64,000 nt of DNA from CAMPKL01 sp963805925. Its GTDB lineage: Bacteria > Acidobacteriota > Terriglobia > Bryobacterales > UBA6623. The notes beneath the pieces were generated by a model, which had not been told where the DNA came from, did not search any database, and saw only the letters and a program-made list of their open reading frames with translations. Position numbers and translations under genes: made by a program. The stretch is taken from positions 1,736,001 to 1,800,000 of the forward strand of contig CAWDWB010000003.1 of the NCBI GenBank assembly GCA_963805925.1, given 5' to 3'. How positions within the stretch are numbered: the first letter of the stretch is position 1; the number at the start of each line of letters is the position of its first letter. Below, piece after piece: positions 18,617-27,281 of this stretch.

Positions 18617-19390
18617 CTAACCGCAGACCATCTCGGTGCCCAGCGACTCGCCGGCCAACAACCGCGGGATCACATCCGGCTCCGCGCCGGCCGCCACGCG
18701 CACGCGCTCCGCGCCGTCTTCGATCGATGAGATCGCCGCGCGCAGCTTCGCTTCCATGCCGCCTCGGGCGACGCCGTCTTCGATCAGCTTGAGCGCGCCC
18801 GCGATCGTGAGCGAGGTGATCAGCTTGTGCTCGCTGTCCAGCACGCCGGCGACGTCGGTGAGATAGATCATCTGATCGGCCTTGAAGCCGCCCGCGCAGG
18901 CCGCCGCCATCTGGTCCGCGTTGACGTTATAGATTGCCCCGTCCGCCCCGCCGGCGACACAAGCGATTGTCGGCAGATAACCGCCTTCGGTCAGCAAATC
19001 GAGCGGTGCTGCATTCACCTTCGAGACCTGGCCGACCGCGCCCAATTCCGGCGCCAGTTGCACGGCCTCGACAATCCCCGCGTCGATGCCCGACAAACCG
19101 ATCGCCTTGGCCCCGGCCTTCCCCAACTCGGCAACCAAGTGGTGATTGATCGAGCCGCAAAAGATTCGCAGTACGGCGTCCATGATCTCCGGCGCCGTGA
19201 CCCGCAGCCCATGCCGGAACTCGCTCTCGATCCCTTGGTCCTCGAGATAGCGGCTCAGCCTCTTGCCGCCGCCGTGGACCACTACAGTCTGATGCCCGGC
19301 CGCCTGCGCTCCGGCGATCTGCTTGCACAACGCCTGCCGCGTCTCGTCCGACTCGAGCAGCGTGCCGCCCAACTTAATCAGCAGTTTCAA
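18617..19390 (-). CDS. argB: Acetylglutamate kinase
   Basis: ArgB phosphorylates N-acetylglutamate in arginine synthesis. The 257-residue protein begins with MKLLIKLGGTLLE (the KLGG nucleotide loop), then VVVHGGGKRLSRYLE and YNVNADQMAAA, all typical of amino-acid kinases. Its start overlaps the end of argC by four bases, so the two are translated from one mRNA. Other arg genes are not in the window. Confidence 0.94.
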   Translation of the reverse strand: MKLLIKLGGTLLESDETRQALCKQIAGAQAAGHQTVVVHGGGKRLSRYLEDQGIESEFRHGLRVTAPEIMDAVLRIFCGSINHHLVAELGKAGAKAIGLSGIDAGIVEAVQLAPELGAVGQVSKVNAAPLDLLTEGGYLPTIACVAGGADGAIYNVNADQMAAACAGGFKADQMIYLTDVAGVLDSEHKLITSLTIAGALKLIEDGVARGGMEAKLRAAISSIEDGAERVRVAAGAEPDVIPRLLAGESLGTEMVCG

Positions 19391-20400
19391 AGCAACCCCG
19401 CCGTCTCATCCTGCCCAAAGACGAGGTTCATATTCTGGACCGCTTGACCCGCCGCGCCTTTCACCAGATTGTCGATTGCCGCGATGACGGTTACCCGCTT
19501 CGTCTTCGGGTCGGTCTTAAACCCGATATCGCAGAAGTTCGTGTGCTGCACGGCATGCAGATCCGGGAAGCGTCCTTCCGGGTACATCCGCACAAACGGC
19601 TCATTCGCGTAGTGCTTGGCATAAACCGCAGCCAGATCCGCGTGGCTCATCGCCTTCCTCGTCCGTAGATAAATGGCTTCTAGAATGCCTCGGTGCAGAG
19701 GAAGCAACTGGGCCGTGAATGAAAACTCCGCTTCGTCCAGGCCCGAGTTCATCAAGACTTCGGGCACATGCCGGTGTGTCTGCACCGCGTAGGCTGAAAA
19801 GTTCTCCGTGGCTTCGCAAAAATGCGTCTTCCGCGAGGGCTTCTTCCCTGCGCCGCTGACGCCCGACTTCGCGTCGCAAATAATCCCCGCCGCCTTGTCG
19901 AAGATCTCTTCGGCGACTAGCGGACGAATCGCCAAATTCGCCGCCGTCGGGTAGCAGCCCGGATTCGATATCAGCTTCTGTCCGGGAATCTTGTCGCGGT
20001 AGAACTCCGGCAGTCCATAGGTCGCGCCGGCCAACAACTCTTCTTCGGCATGCTCGGCGCCATACCAGCGCTGGTAATTGGCTTTCGTCCGCAGCCGGAA
20101 AGCCCCGCTCAAGTCGATCACCCGCGCGCCCGCGTTCAGGATCATCGGCGCCGACTCAATCGACACTTCCGCCGACGTGGCCAGAAACACCACATCGAGG
20201 CCCGACACGCCCTCCGGCGTCAACGGGCGTTTCTCGGTCCCGTCATCGAATATCGGGGCCTCGTCCGCTGTTTGCGCCCGATGCTCCACCAGCACCGGCG
20301 TTGCGCCCGGGTGTTGCTTGAGAATGCCGACTAGCTCCGCGCCGCTATAACCGGTGAAGCCGACGACTCCGGCCCGTAGGTTGTTCATTGTTCCGCTCAT
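19387..20400 (-). CDS. argC: N-acetyl-gamma-glutamyl-phosphate reductase
   Basis: ArgC reduces the product of ArgB to the semialdehyde with NADPH. The 337-residue protein has the Rossmann start GVVGFTGYSGAELV and the catalytic cysteine motif SNPGCYPTAANL (near residue 145). The first ATG is at 20400; an internal ATG at 20388 (MNNLRAG) would place the Rossmann strand closer to the start and is equally possible. It is the first gene of an argC-argB unit. Confidence 0.95.
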   Translation of the reverse strand: MSGTMNNLRAGVVGFTGYSGAELVGILKQHPGATPVLVEHRAQTADEAPIFDDGTEKRPLTPEGVSGLDVVFLATSAEVSIESAPMILNAGARVIDLSGAFRLRTKANYQRWYGAEHAEEELLAGATYGLPEFYRDKIPGQKLISNPGCYPTAANLAIRPLVAEEIFDKAAGIICDAKSGVSGAGKKPSRKTHFCEATENFSAYAVQTHRHVPEVLMNSGLDEAEFSFTAQLLPLHRGILEAIYLRTRKAMSHADLAAVYAKHYANEPFVRMYPEGRFPDLHAVQHTNFCDIGFKTDPKTKRVTVIAAIDNLVKGAAGQAVQNMNLVFGQDETAGLL

Positions 20401-20464
20401 CTTCCGCCCGATCTATTGAGCGTAGCGGTCTCGCGGAGCGGCCATCAAGCCGGAGGGTCCTGAA

Positions 20465-20638
20465 TCAGCAGTTGAACCAGCGCCGCATCTCGCCTGTTGC
20501 CTCCGTTGACTCTTCGCCGCTCAGCAGCCGACGAAGAATCTCATCCTCGTGAATCACCTTCGGTCCCGCGCAGGCCACACACATCCGCAGCGAACCCCGA
20601 AGAGTCAATCGCCTTGCCGGCGTCGTCTTGCGACACAC
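20465..20638 (-). CDS. Possible small Cys-rich (zinc-ribbon-like) protein
   Basis: A minus-strand frame encodes a coherent C-terminal stretch, TPARRLTLRGSLRMCVACAG then HEDEILRRLLSGEE. Upstream the frame also reads QVCCAVCRK, so two CxxC pairs could form a zinc ribbon. No ATG starts it. A GTG at 20638 would cut off the first CxxC, and a TTG at 20698 would keep it but overlaps the VWA remnant on the other strand. It may be a real small gene upstream of argC or a chance frame. Confidence 0.3.
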   Translation of the reverse strand: MCRKTTPARRLTLRGSLRMCVACAGPKVIHEDEILRRLLSGEESTEATGEMRRWFNC

Positions 20639-20654
20639 GGCACAGCAAACCTGA

Positions 20655-20963
20655 TCCCGGCAAGCAAATGACGGTTGGCACGAGAATATCGCCGCCAACT
20701 CCGTCGATAACCTCGCCCGCCTGATTCGCCAGGATACGAACCTCCACGTCCGCATCCACACCATCGGCTATCAGGGCACCGATCCGCTGCAGTACGACGT
20801 TCTCGAACGCCCCGCCAACTGCGACGGCTGCACTCGGGTCGACCCTGACGATGCCATCGATCCGACCCAATCTAAGGGCCGTTTCGTCGCCGCGCTCAAC
20901 CAAGACGAGTTGCTCTGGGCCTTCCTCGACGTCGCCGGTTTCATCGGCCGCATGGTCGAGTAG
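20655..20963 (+). pseudogene. C-terminal remnant of a VWA-type (TadG-like) protein
   Basis: A plus-strand frame with no start codon encodes about 102 residues that read as protein: NDGWHENIAANSVDNLARL, HVRIHTIGYQG, then KGRFVAALNQDELLWAFLDV before a stop at 20961-20963. This pattern resembles the end of the von Willebrand factor A domains of pilus-assembly (TadG-like) proteins, in which IHTIG precedes a final helix. A TGA at 20652 closes the frame and I could not find the upstream two thirds in any frame, so it appears to be a truncated relic. It lies convergent to the symporter gene. Confidence 0.5.
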
Positions 20964-20971
20964 GTTCAAGC

Positions 20972-22456
20972 TCATAGGTCCATGATGGCTTCCATGTCCG
21001 CGGCGATCGGCCGTTGCGGCGTCGCCATCGAGACCACATAGAAGATCGTGAGCGAAACAAGCAGCGCAAAGGCCCCGCCGTGGAAACCGTAGGGCAGCTC
21101 GATCTCAAATAACTCCAATCCGAAGTTGATGAGCAGGCTCGCGCCGATGGCCAGATTGCAGGCCATCGGCGTCGCGCGTTTCCAGTTGAAACCGATCGCC
21201 GCCGTCGGCACGATGGCTGCCGCGAACGTGCCCCAGCCAAAGGCTCCCAACAAAGCGACCAGGCTCCCCGAGTACAACGCGAACAGCGCCGACGCCGCTG
21301 CGATCACGACCGTGGCCGTCCTGGCCCAAGTCAGTTCGTTATCCAATGAGCGGCCGCGCAGCGCTCGCGGAATATCGTGGACCACCGCCGCTGCGCCGAT
21401 ATTCAAGAAGCTGTCCGCCGTCGACATGATCGCTGCCAGCAGTCCCGCGAAGACAATGCCCGACAACAGTGGATGAGCATAGCTCTGCAAGAAGACCGCC
21501 GCCGCATCGTCGGCATTGGTCAACTCTACGTAGCCGCCTTGCAACACCACCGTACGCATGGCCATGCCGATGGCAATCCACAGCAGCGACGCGACACCGT
21601 AGCCGATGACGGAGATCGGCAGCATGTGGCGTGCGTCCCGCACGTGGCGGGTCATCATCAGCTTGGTAATCACATGCGGCTGTCCGCAGGCGCCCAAGAC
21701 GAAGATGAAATACCACGACAAGCAGCCCACCATTCCTAGGGTTCCCCAAGGACTCATCGCTTCCGGGTCGTCGGCCAGAATCGTCTGGGCCATTCCCGTC
21801 ATGCCGCCCTGCACCGCGCCGATTGCCGTCGCCAGCACCAACACCGCGGCGACGACCATCACGATGCCCTGCACCAGATCGGTATAGACCGAGGCGATAA
21901 TACCTCCCGTCACGCAATAGAAAACCAGCACGGCGCCGCTGATCCCCAAGCACGCCTCAATCGGGATCACGCCGATCGAAGGCACATCCGCCAAGATGCT
22001 CTGCAGCACCGTCGCCATCGCCAGGATCTGCGTCGCCAGATACCCCAGGACACCCAGCAGGATTGCAACCGCCGTCAGAAAGCTCGTCGTGTTGCTGTCG
22101 TATCTTGCCGCTACCGCGTCCGGAAGAGAAATCAACTCGCGCAGCTCGCCCATCATACGTAGTCGCTTGCCCAGAAGGAAAAACGAAATGCTGATGCCAA
22201 TCGACGTCGCCACGATCATCCAAAACGACGTCACGCCCATCTTGTAGACCAGCCCCGGGCCACCCACAAAACCCCAGCCGCTCATCGTGCTCGAGAACAC
22301 CGCTACGCTGGCCACGATCACGCCCAAGTGCCGGCCCGCCATGAAGAAGTCCTGGCTGTTCTTGGTCCGGCGCATCGCCCAGACGCCCACCGCGACGCAC
22401 ATCGCCAAGTAAGCGACAACGCAAGCCAGCACAATGACGGAGCGGTATTCCTCCAC
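20972..22456 (-). CDS. Sodium:solute symporter (SSS family)
   Basis: The 494-residue integral membrane protein has about 13 predicted hydrophobic helices and SSS-family features such as SSTMSGWGFVGGPGLVYKMG in the first third and AAIMSTADSFLNIGAA near residue 335, the sodium-site helix. Transported substrate cannot be told. It is the last gene of a three-gene minus-strand operon and starts two bases after the small membrane protein gene, so the three are co-expressed. Confidence 0.9.
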   Translation of the reverse strand: MEEYRSVIVLACVVAYLAMCVAVGVWAMRRTKNSQDFFMAGRHLGVIVASVAVFSSTMSGWGFVGGPGLVYKMGVTSFWMIVATSIGISISFFLLGKRLRMMGELRELISLPDAVAARYDSNTTSFLTAVAILLGVLGYLATQILAMATVLQSILADVPSIGVIPIEACLGISGAVLVFYCVTGGIIASVYTDLVQGIVMVVAAVLVLATAIGAVQGGMTGMAQTILADDPEAMSPWGTLGMVGCLSWYFIFVLGACGQPHVITKLMMTRHVRDARHMLPISVIGYGVASLLWIAIGMAMRTVVLQGGYVELTNADDAAAVFLQSYAHPLLSGIVFAGLLAAIMSTADSFLNIGAAAVVHDIPRALRGRSLDNELTWARTATVVIAAASALFALYSGSLVALLGAFGWGTFAAAIVPTAAIGFNWKRATPMACNLAIGASLLINFGLELFEIELPYGFHGGAFALLVSLTIFYVVSMATPQRPIAADMEAIMDL

Positions 22457-22458
22457 GT

Positions 22459-22968
22459 CTAGGACTGCCGCCTCGCCTTCAAGATCTCTTCAAACCGCCG
22501 CATGCTTTGCTCGGGCAAGATCCACTCGTCGAAGCGCACGACATACAACGTGATGAAGAATCCAGGAAACAACCAAATGCCGTAAACCAGCCAAGCAACC
22601 GGCACAGGGAACGATCCCCAAAACGAAACTTCGAGCGGGTCGCCCAACGAGCGCCAATACGTCCAACACATCATCGAGAAGATCGCCTCAAAGAGCAGGC
22701 CGCCCGCGAAGAACCAGCGCCAAGGCCCGTGCCCGCCTTTGGTCTGCCAGGCCAACAGGCAAACGAACATCGCGATCATCAGCGAGCCCAACATCCAGGC
22801 CGCCGCGAATACCGCCCCGTGCCGTTCCGACCCCGCACCGCCTTGGTCCATCTGCGAAAACCGCGAATGCACGGCGCCATGACCGCCGACGAGCTCGGGC
22901 GTAAGCGCGATCCACAAGACCAACGCCCACATCGCGGCCAGCAGGATGCCGGGAAACCAACCCTTCAT
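22459..22968 (-). CDS. Small four-helix membrane protein of unknown function
   Basis: This 169-residue protein has four hydrophobic segments (GILLAAMWALVLWIAL, AAWMLGSLMIAMFVCLL, WRWFFAGGLLFEAIFS, VAWLVYGIWLFPGFFI), with a His-rich first loop. I do not recognise it. It sits between a dehydrogenase and a sodium symporter, overlapping the former by four bases, which resembles small accessory subunits encoded with SSS transporters. That role is only inferred from position. Confidence 0.65.
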   Translation of the reverse strand: MKGWFPGILLAAMWALVLWIALTPELVGGHGAVHSRFSQMDQGGAGSERHGAVFAAAWMLGSLMIAMFVCLLAWQTKGGHGPWRWFFAGGLLFEAIFSMMCWTYWRSLGDPLEVSFWGSFPVPVAWLVYGIWLFPGFFITLYVVRFDEWILPEQSMRRFEEILKARRQS

Positions 22969-23876
22969 CCCTCGCCCCCGGCTTTCAGGAAACCCGGTTT
23001 CTGCCAGGCGGGGTCGGGATACGTATAAAAACCCTTGCCCGTCTTCACGCCCAACTCGCCGCGCGCGATCATTTCGTCCAACGCGCGCGGCGGCGCGTCT
23101 CGCGGATCGCCCGACTCTTCGTAGTAAACCTGCTCGATATCGCGCACCACGTCGAGGCCAATGCGGTCCATCATCGCGAACGGCCCCATGTCCGATTCCA
23201 TTTGAATCATCCAGGTGCGGTCAATGTCTTCCACGCTGGCCACGCCTTGATCCAACAGCCGCAATGACTCCTTCTTCACCGCACGCCAGATGCAGTTGAA
23301 GACAAACCCCGTGTTCTCCTTGCGCACTAGAATCGCCAACAAGCCCATCGACTCCATGAAGTCTTTCACCGTCTCCATCGTCTCGGCGGAGGTCGCCGGG
23401 CCGCCCATCAACTCGACAAAGGGGTGCGTCCAAACCGGCTGCACGAAATGCGTGTTCAGCACCTTGTCGGGGCGTTCGGTCGCTGACTCAATCCGCGAGA
23501 TGCGCAGCGAAGAACTATTCGTCGTCAAAATCGTGTGGGGCGCGCATATCCGATCCAGCGCGGCGAAAACCTCTCGCTTCACCGCTAAGTCTTCCTTGAC
23601 GACTTCGATGACGATGTCTGCTTCAGCGGCAGCTTCTTCCAACGAAGTGGTCCGCCGCAATCGGTCCAGCGTTGCGGACGTCTCTGACTCCTTCGCGACG
23701 CCGGCTGCGACTTGATCGTCCAACAATTGTCGCTGCTGTGCTTGGGCTCGCGCCAGAGCATCTTCGCTCACGTCATGCAGCCAAACGTCTCTGGCGTGAA
23801 CCGCGCAATGGAGCGCAATCTGGCCACCCATAAAACCGGCCCCCACCACGCAGACTTTCTGTAACGACTCGGGCAT
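22965..23876 (-). CDS. 3-hydroxyacyl-CoA dehydrogenase family protein
   Basis: The 303-residue protein has the NAD-binding GAGFMGGQIALHCA at the N-terminus, NSSSLRIS and HFVQPVWTHPFVE (catalytic His-type segment near residue 145), and a C-terminal helical domain with GKGFYTY. Close relatives include 3-hydroxybutyryl-CoA dehydrogenase, L-carnitine dehydrogenase and lambda-crystallin-type enzymes. The co-transcribed sodium symporter would fit uptake and oxidation of a small hydroxy-acid such as carnitine, but this is conjecture. Confidence 0.85.
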   Translation of the reverse strand: MPESLQKVCVVGAGFMGGQIALHCAVHARDVWLHDVSEDALARAQAQQRQLLDDQVAAGVAKESETSATLDRLRRTTSLEEAAAEADIVIEVVKEDLAVKREVFAALDRICAPHTILTTNSSSLRISRIESATERPDKVLNTHFVQPVWTHPFVELMGGPATSAETMETVKDFMESMGLLAILVRKENTGFVFNCIWRAVKKESLRLLDQGVASVEDIDRTWMIQMESDMGPFAMMDRIGLDVVRDIEQVYYEESGDPRDAPPRALDEMIARGELGVKTGKGFYTYPDPAWQKPGFLKAGGEG

Positions 23877-23960
23877 CGACGGTCGCGCTAGCTTATCACG
23901 AGGTCTCTCCGGCGCACCGACGATTGCTCTAAAATCAATCGTCGTGGAGTGCGACCGAAA

Positions 23961-24863
23961 ATGGATCCCAGTTGCCTAGCTCACGTTTTGACACCTGAAG
24001 AGCGGCAATTCTTCAACGCCAACGGCTACCTCATCGTCGAGAACGCCATCGAGCCCGCCGCCAATCAGCGACTGATCGATGCTCTCGACCGCGTTGAGGC
24101 GCGGGAGCGTACGCCAGAGCTTGCCGGCAAGCTGCTCTCGGTTTCGAACATCGTTCACGAAGACCAGGCGCTCATCAACTTGATCGATAACCCTGCTATC
24201 TTCCCCAAGGTTTGGGGCATCCTCGGCTGGAACATCTATCTCTACCACTCGCATCTCGACGTCACGCCCAACGAGAACGCCCACGTCCAAAACTGGAGCG
24301 TTGCCTGGCACCAAGACAGCATGCGCGTCAACGACGAGATCGAGAGCGATCCGCGTCCGCGTCTCTCGCTCAAGGTCGGCTACTATCTCTCCGACGTCAA
24401 CGAACCCGGCTGCGGCAACACGCTCATCGTTCCCGGCTCGCACACGCAGAATGAGATTGACCTGGACCAAGACGGACAATCGAACCCAGCCGGCGCCGAA
24501 CCGGTTTGCGTGCCGGCGGGCGGCGCGGTGATCATCGACCGCCGCATCTGGCACTCGCGCAGCGCGAATAGATCCGACCGCGCGCGCAAAGTGGTTTGGT
24601 ATGGATATAGCTACCGCTGGCTGCGGCCCAAAGACGCCATGACCGTTGAGCATCTGTATCCGCAGCTCGACCCCATTCGACGTCAAATTCTGGGCGACGG
24701 CCTGTCGGCCAACGGCGTCTACGATCCGGCCGACGCTGATGTCCCGCTACGCGCGTGGCTCCGCGAGAACGACCCCGACGCTGCCGGCGACTCGCCGCAT
24801 CATGTGCGTTCGCAGTCGCGCCCGCCCGCGATGGTTCGCGGCAAAGGCACCGGTCGCTATTAG
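23961..24863 (+). CDS. Phytanoyl-CoA dioxygenase (PhyH)-family protein
   Basis: The 300-residue protein has the Fe(II)/2-oxoglutarate dioxygenase fold: a PhyH-type start with FFNANGYLIVENAI, the HxD pair in AWHQDSMR (near residue 115), and the distal His in RRIWHSRSAN with a following Arg for 2-oxoglutarate. It hydroxylates an unknown small substrate. The ATG at 23961 is preferred to the GTG at 23949. It is divergent from the 3-hydroxyacyl-CoA dehydrogenase operon across 84 bases. Confidence 0.82.
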   Translation: MDPSCLAHVLTPEERQFFNANGYLIVENAIEPAANQRLIDALDRVEARERTPELAGKLLSVSNIVHEDQALINLIDNPAIFPKVWGILGWNIYLYHSHLDVTPNENAHVQNWSVAWHQDSMRVNDEIESDPRPRLSLKVGYYLSDVNEPGCGNTLIVPGSHTQNEIDLDQDGQSNPAGAEPVCVPAGGAVIIDRRIWHSRSANRSDRARKVVWYGYSYRWLRPKDAMTVEHLYPQLDPIRRQILGDGLSANGVYDPADADVPLRAWLRENDPDAAGDSPHHVRSQSRPPAMVRGKGTGRY

Positions 24864-24912
24864 CGCCGTAGCCAAACTAGTTACGCGTTGCCGCGGTCGG
24901 TGTATCCCCGCG

Positions 24913-25308
24913 CTATCGCTCGTTGTTGTTGCTGGCGGGCAAAGTCGCTTTCATCCGTCGCTCGGTCTGTCTCTTCCTGATGGCCGGGTAGCGCGAGTCG
25001 TGGAAGATCATTTGGCGGACTTGATCGGTAATCTCCTGCCAGTCGTGGACAAAATAGCCGGCTTCCTCGCGGCGCATCACTTCGGCGCGCTTGTCTTCTA
25101 GAATCGCGACAAGCGCTTGCACTTCCGCTTTGACTTCGTCGTCGCGCTCGGCAGCAACCGCGCGAAATGTCGCCGCGACTCGGTTGAACTCGGCGTTGAC
25201 CCGTTGGCGGATCCGCAGGGCCCACTCTACCTGATAGGCTGTGCCGCTTAAGTCAGGGGCAGTTCGTGGCTGATCGGGCTCCTCTGGTTTGGACAAGTCT
25301 ATTTCCAT
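24913..25308 (-). CDS. Unknown protein next to an XRE regulator
   Basis: I do not recognise this 131-residue protein. It is hydrophilic and helical, with an N-terminal acidic/proline-rich stretch, the segment VEWALRIRQRVNAEFNRV, and a C-terminal segment ITDQVRQMIFHDSRYPAIRK. No signal or membrane helix is seen. A strong GGAGGAG lies ten bases before the ATG, which supports expression. It is divergent from the XRE-type gene and may be controlled by it. Confidence 0.6.
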   Translation of the reverse strand: MEIDLSKPEEPDQPRTAPDLSGTAYQVEWALRIRQRVNAEFNRVAATFRAVAAERDDEVKAEVQALVAILEDKRAEVMRREEAGYFVHDWQEITDQVRQMIFHDSRYPAIRKRQTERRMKATLPASNNNER

Positions 25309-25439
25309 CGAGCAACTCCTCCATCCTTCACGCCGTCATCTGGCCGGCTGTGCAACACGGCGCAAAGCAAGTGGCAGATGCTTAAGTATCACAGGTTAAT
25401 AATATTCGGATAGGCCCAGGTCAGGACAGATTCTACAGA

Positions 25440-25459
25440 CCATAATGTACTAACTATGG
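25440..25459. promoter_or_regulatory. Inverted repeat in the XRE/unknown divergent region
   Basis: CCATA (25440-25444) and TATGG (25455-25459) form short inverted arms ten bases apart, between the two divergent genes. The right arm covers the first possible XRE start (25456), which argues for the later ATG at 25486. It could be an autoregulatory operator; the arms are short. Confidence 0.3.
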
Positions 25460-25485
25460 TAAACTTTTTCCGGCGCGGCGACACT

Positions 25486-26346
25486 ATGGACGTTTCGGTA
25501 CTGATCAAACGGCGTTTACTCGAGATGGGGCTGGGCCAGAAAGAACTTGCCGGGGCGGCGAACGTCACGGAGTCATACATTTCCCAACTGCTTGCGGGGA
25601 AGAAGACTCCTCCTTCGCCGGCGCGGACGGACATATACGAAAAGATCGGGGAGTTCTTGGGCTTTGCGGAGGGGGAGCTTCCGAAACTCGCTGAGCTGCA
25701 GCGCCGTCACGATTTGAAGCGCAAGATTGCCGATCCTCCGAGGCCGCTATTGCAAGAGTGCCGGGAACTCCTCCTACGCAAGTGCGCCGCGAACAATCGG
25801 TCCGCGGTACGGCGGATCTTCGAGAAAGAGCCCTTCGGCGAATTAGAGCGCCTGATCACCCAGAAGATCCTTGCCGTCGTCCAAGCTGTTGGCGCGGAAA
25901 ACCTGGGAAATGAGGGCTGGCTGCGCCCACGCGAGCAGGCAAGCGGGCGTGATTACGAAGGCACCCGGGACGGCCTATTAGAGTTCATGGACGCCGACGT
26001 CTTCCACATCACTGGCGAATGGTGCGTGGACTTCTTGGATCCGGCTATCGAAGCATGGGACATCGACCTGAGGTCTTTTAGCCTTGAGATCATTCTGAGC
26101 CGGAAGGCGGCGCTAGTCCGCACGAAGCGATTTGAGTTTCTCGAGAAGACCGACCAGCGACCTTTCGCTATTGAGCGTGGACTCGAACAGTTCCTTGCCG
26201 ACAAGTCGCTGAGCGGAGATGCCACGGACGAAGAGATACGGTTCCTGACCATGATTAGGTTCGCGGGCAAGCGACCGACAGCGCTCTACTACTATCGGGA
26301 ACTCCAGAGCCTCAGGGATCCGCTGCACTTTGTCGTGTCCGAGTAG
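25486..26346 (+). CDS. XRE-family HTH protein with an unknown C-terminal domain
   Basis: The 286-residue protein starts with a Cro/C1-type helix-turn-helix (about residues 5-60: LIKRRLLEMGLGQKELA, NVTESYISQLLAGKKT). The remaining 220 residues match no domain I know; they contain FHITGEWCVDFLDPAIEAWD and end RDPLHFVVSE. The start is the second ATG; the first, at 25456, lies within an inverted repeat. Related large XRE proteins act as repressors of nearby genes, so the divergent 131-residue gene is a likely target. Confidence 0.75.
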   Translation: MDVSVLIKRRLLEMGLGQKELAGAANVTESYISQLLAGKKTPPSPARTDIYEKIGEFLGFAEGELPKLAELQRRHDLKRKIADPPRPLLQECRELLLRKCAANNRSAVRRIFEKEPFGELERLITQKILAVVQAVGAENLGNEGWLRPREQASGRDYEGTRDGLLEFMDADVFHITGEWCVDFLDPAIEAWDIDLRSFSLEIILSRKAALVRTKRFEFLEKTDQRPFAIERGLEQFLADKSLSGDATDEEIRFLTMIRFAGKRPTALYYYRELQSLRDPLHFVVSE

Positions 26347-26407
26347 CACCCGCTGGCCAGCGACGCAGACGGCAACCGAACCCGACTAACGATGTCTTCC
26401 CGTGGGG

Positions 26408-26443
26408 TTGACTCAAGGCAGAACTTAACTTAAACTAGTTAAG
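26408..26443 (+). promoter_or_regulatory. Promoter with overlapping inverted repeat ahead of the groESL unit
   Basis: TTGACT (26408-26413) and TAAACT (26431-26436) have ideal 17-base spacing. CTTAAC (26424-26429) and GTTAAG (26438-26443) form a perfect six-base inverted repeat around the -10, a candidate repressor or activator site. No CIRCE (TTAGCACTC-type) element is seen here or before groES. Confidence 0.65.
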
Positions 26444-26536
26444 GATCGATCATCTCGCTCGACTCCGCAGACCGCCGAAGCTAAGTAGGCTGGCTCTGAT
26501 CGCGTCCCTTAGCCACCCCAACCCGCGGAGGTCGGC

Positions 26537-27277
26537 ATGCTTTCTCGCAGCACCCTGGTAGCGCTGTTCTCGCTCGCGGTCGTAGCGTCGGCCGGAGCGC
26601 AGCAAGCGGCAGCGCCGCCGACCCTCGACACGATCCTGGCGCGCATGGCTCAGGCACGGGCCGAGAATCAGGCAACGCTGAAACCGTATGTGGTGACTCG
26701 CCTCTACGTCCTCGCCGGTAAGGACGAGGACAACAAGAAGTCAGAGGTAACCGCCGAAGTCAGCTTTGTCCCGCCGAACTCGAAAAAATACGCCATCAAG
26801 CAAACCGAAGGCAGCGGTCTGGGCGAGCGCATCGTACGGCGCATGCTAGACGGCGAAACCCAAATCGTCAAAGACTACGGCGCCACGGACTTCACCAAGG
26901 CCAACTATGACTTTCGCCTTGCAGGCGAGAAAATGCTCGACGGCAATCGCTGCTACCTGATTCAAATCAGCCCCAAACGCAAAGATAAGACGCTGCTGCT
27001 CGGCGATCTCTGGGTCGACGCCCAAACCTTTCGGGTGCGGCTCATGGATGCCGCTCCGGCCAAGAGCCCTTCTTGGTGGCTCAAGGACCCGCACGTAGTT
27101 TTCACCTACGGCCCTGTCGACGGCATGTGGCTGCAGACGGCTTCGGAGTTCACCACCACCGTTCGGATCTTCGGCAAACACACCATGACCTCGCACGACG
27201 TGAAGTACGAGCCGGGCGAACGCACGCTTGCTGGGCTGCTTGAATCCGAATCGGATGGACGCCTTTCCAAGGAGTAA
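26537..27277 (+). CDS. Exported LolA-like outer-membrane lipoprotein-sorting family protein
   Basis: The 246-residue protein has a signal peptide (VALFSLAVVASAGAQQ) and a beta-rich body with GERIVRRMLDGETQIV, GEKMLDGNRCYLIQISPK and LWVDAQTFRVRLMD, the pattern of LolA/LppX-type lipid-binding half-barrels. It may carry lipoproteins or lipids in the periplasm. A GGAGG precedes the ATG. It is the first gene after a strong promoter and ends four bases before a short Lys-rich ORF that leads into groES, so it may be co-expressed with the chaperonin. Confidence 0.7.
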   Translation: MLSRSTLVALFSLAVVASAGAQQAAAPPTLDTILARMAQARAENQATLKPYVVTRLYVLAGKDEDNKKSEVTAEVSFVPPNSKKYAIKQTEGSGLGERIVRRMLDGETQIVKDYGATDFTKANYDFRLAGEKMLDGNRCYLIQISPKRKDKTLLLGDLWVDAQTFRVRLMDAAPAKSPSWWLKDPHVVFTYGPVDGMWLQTASEFTTTVRIFGKHTMTSHDVKYEPGERTLAGLLESESDGRLSKE

Positions 27278-27281
27278 TCAA

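Noticed and set aside
26351..26362. Perfect 12-base palindrome CGCTGGCCAGCG after the XRE gene
   Set aside because: It has no loop or T-tract for a terminator and no repeat elsewhere that I noticed; it may be chance.
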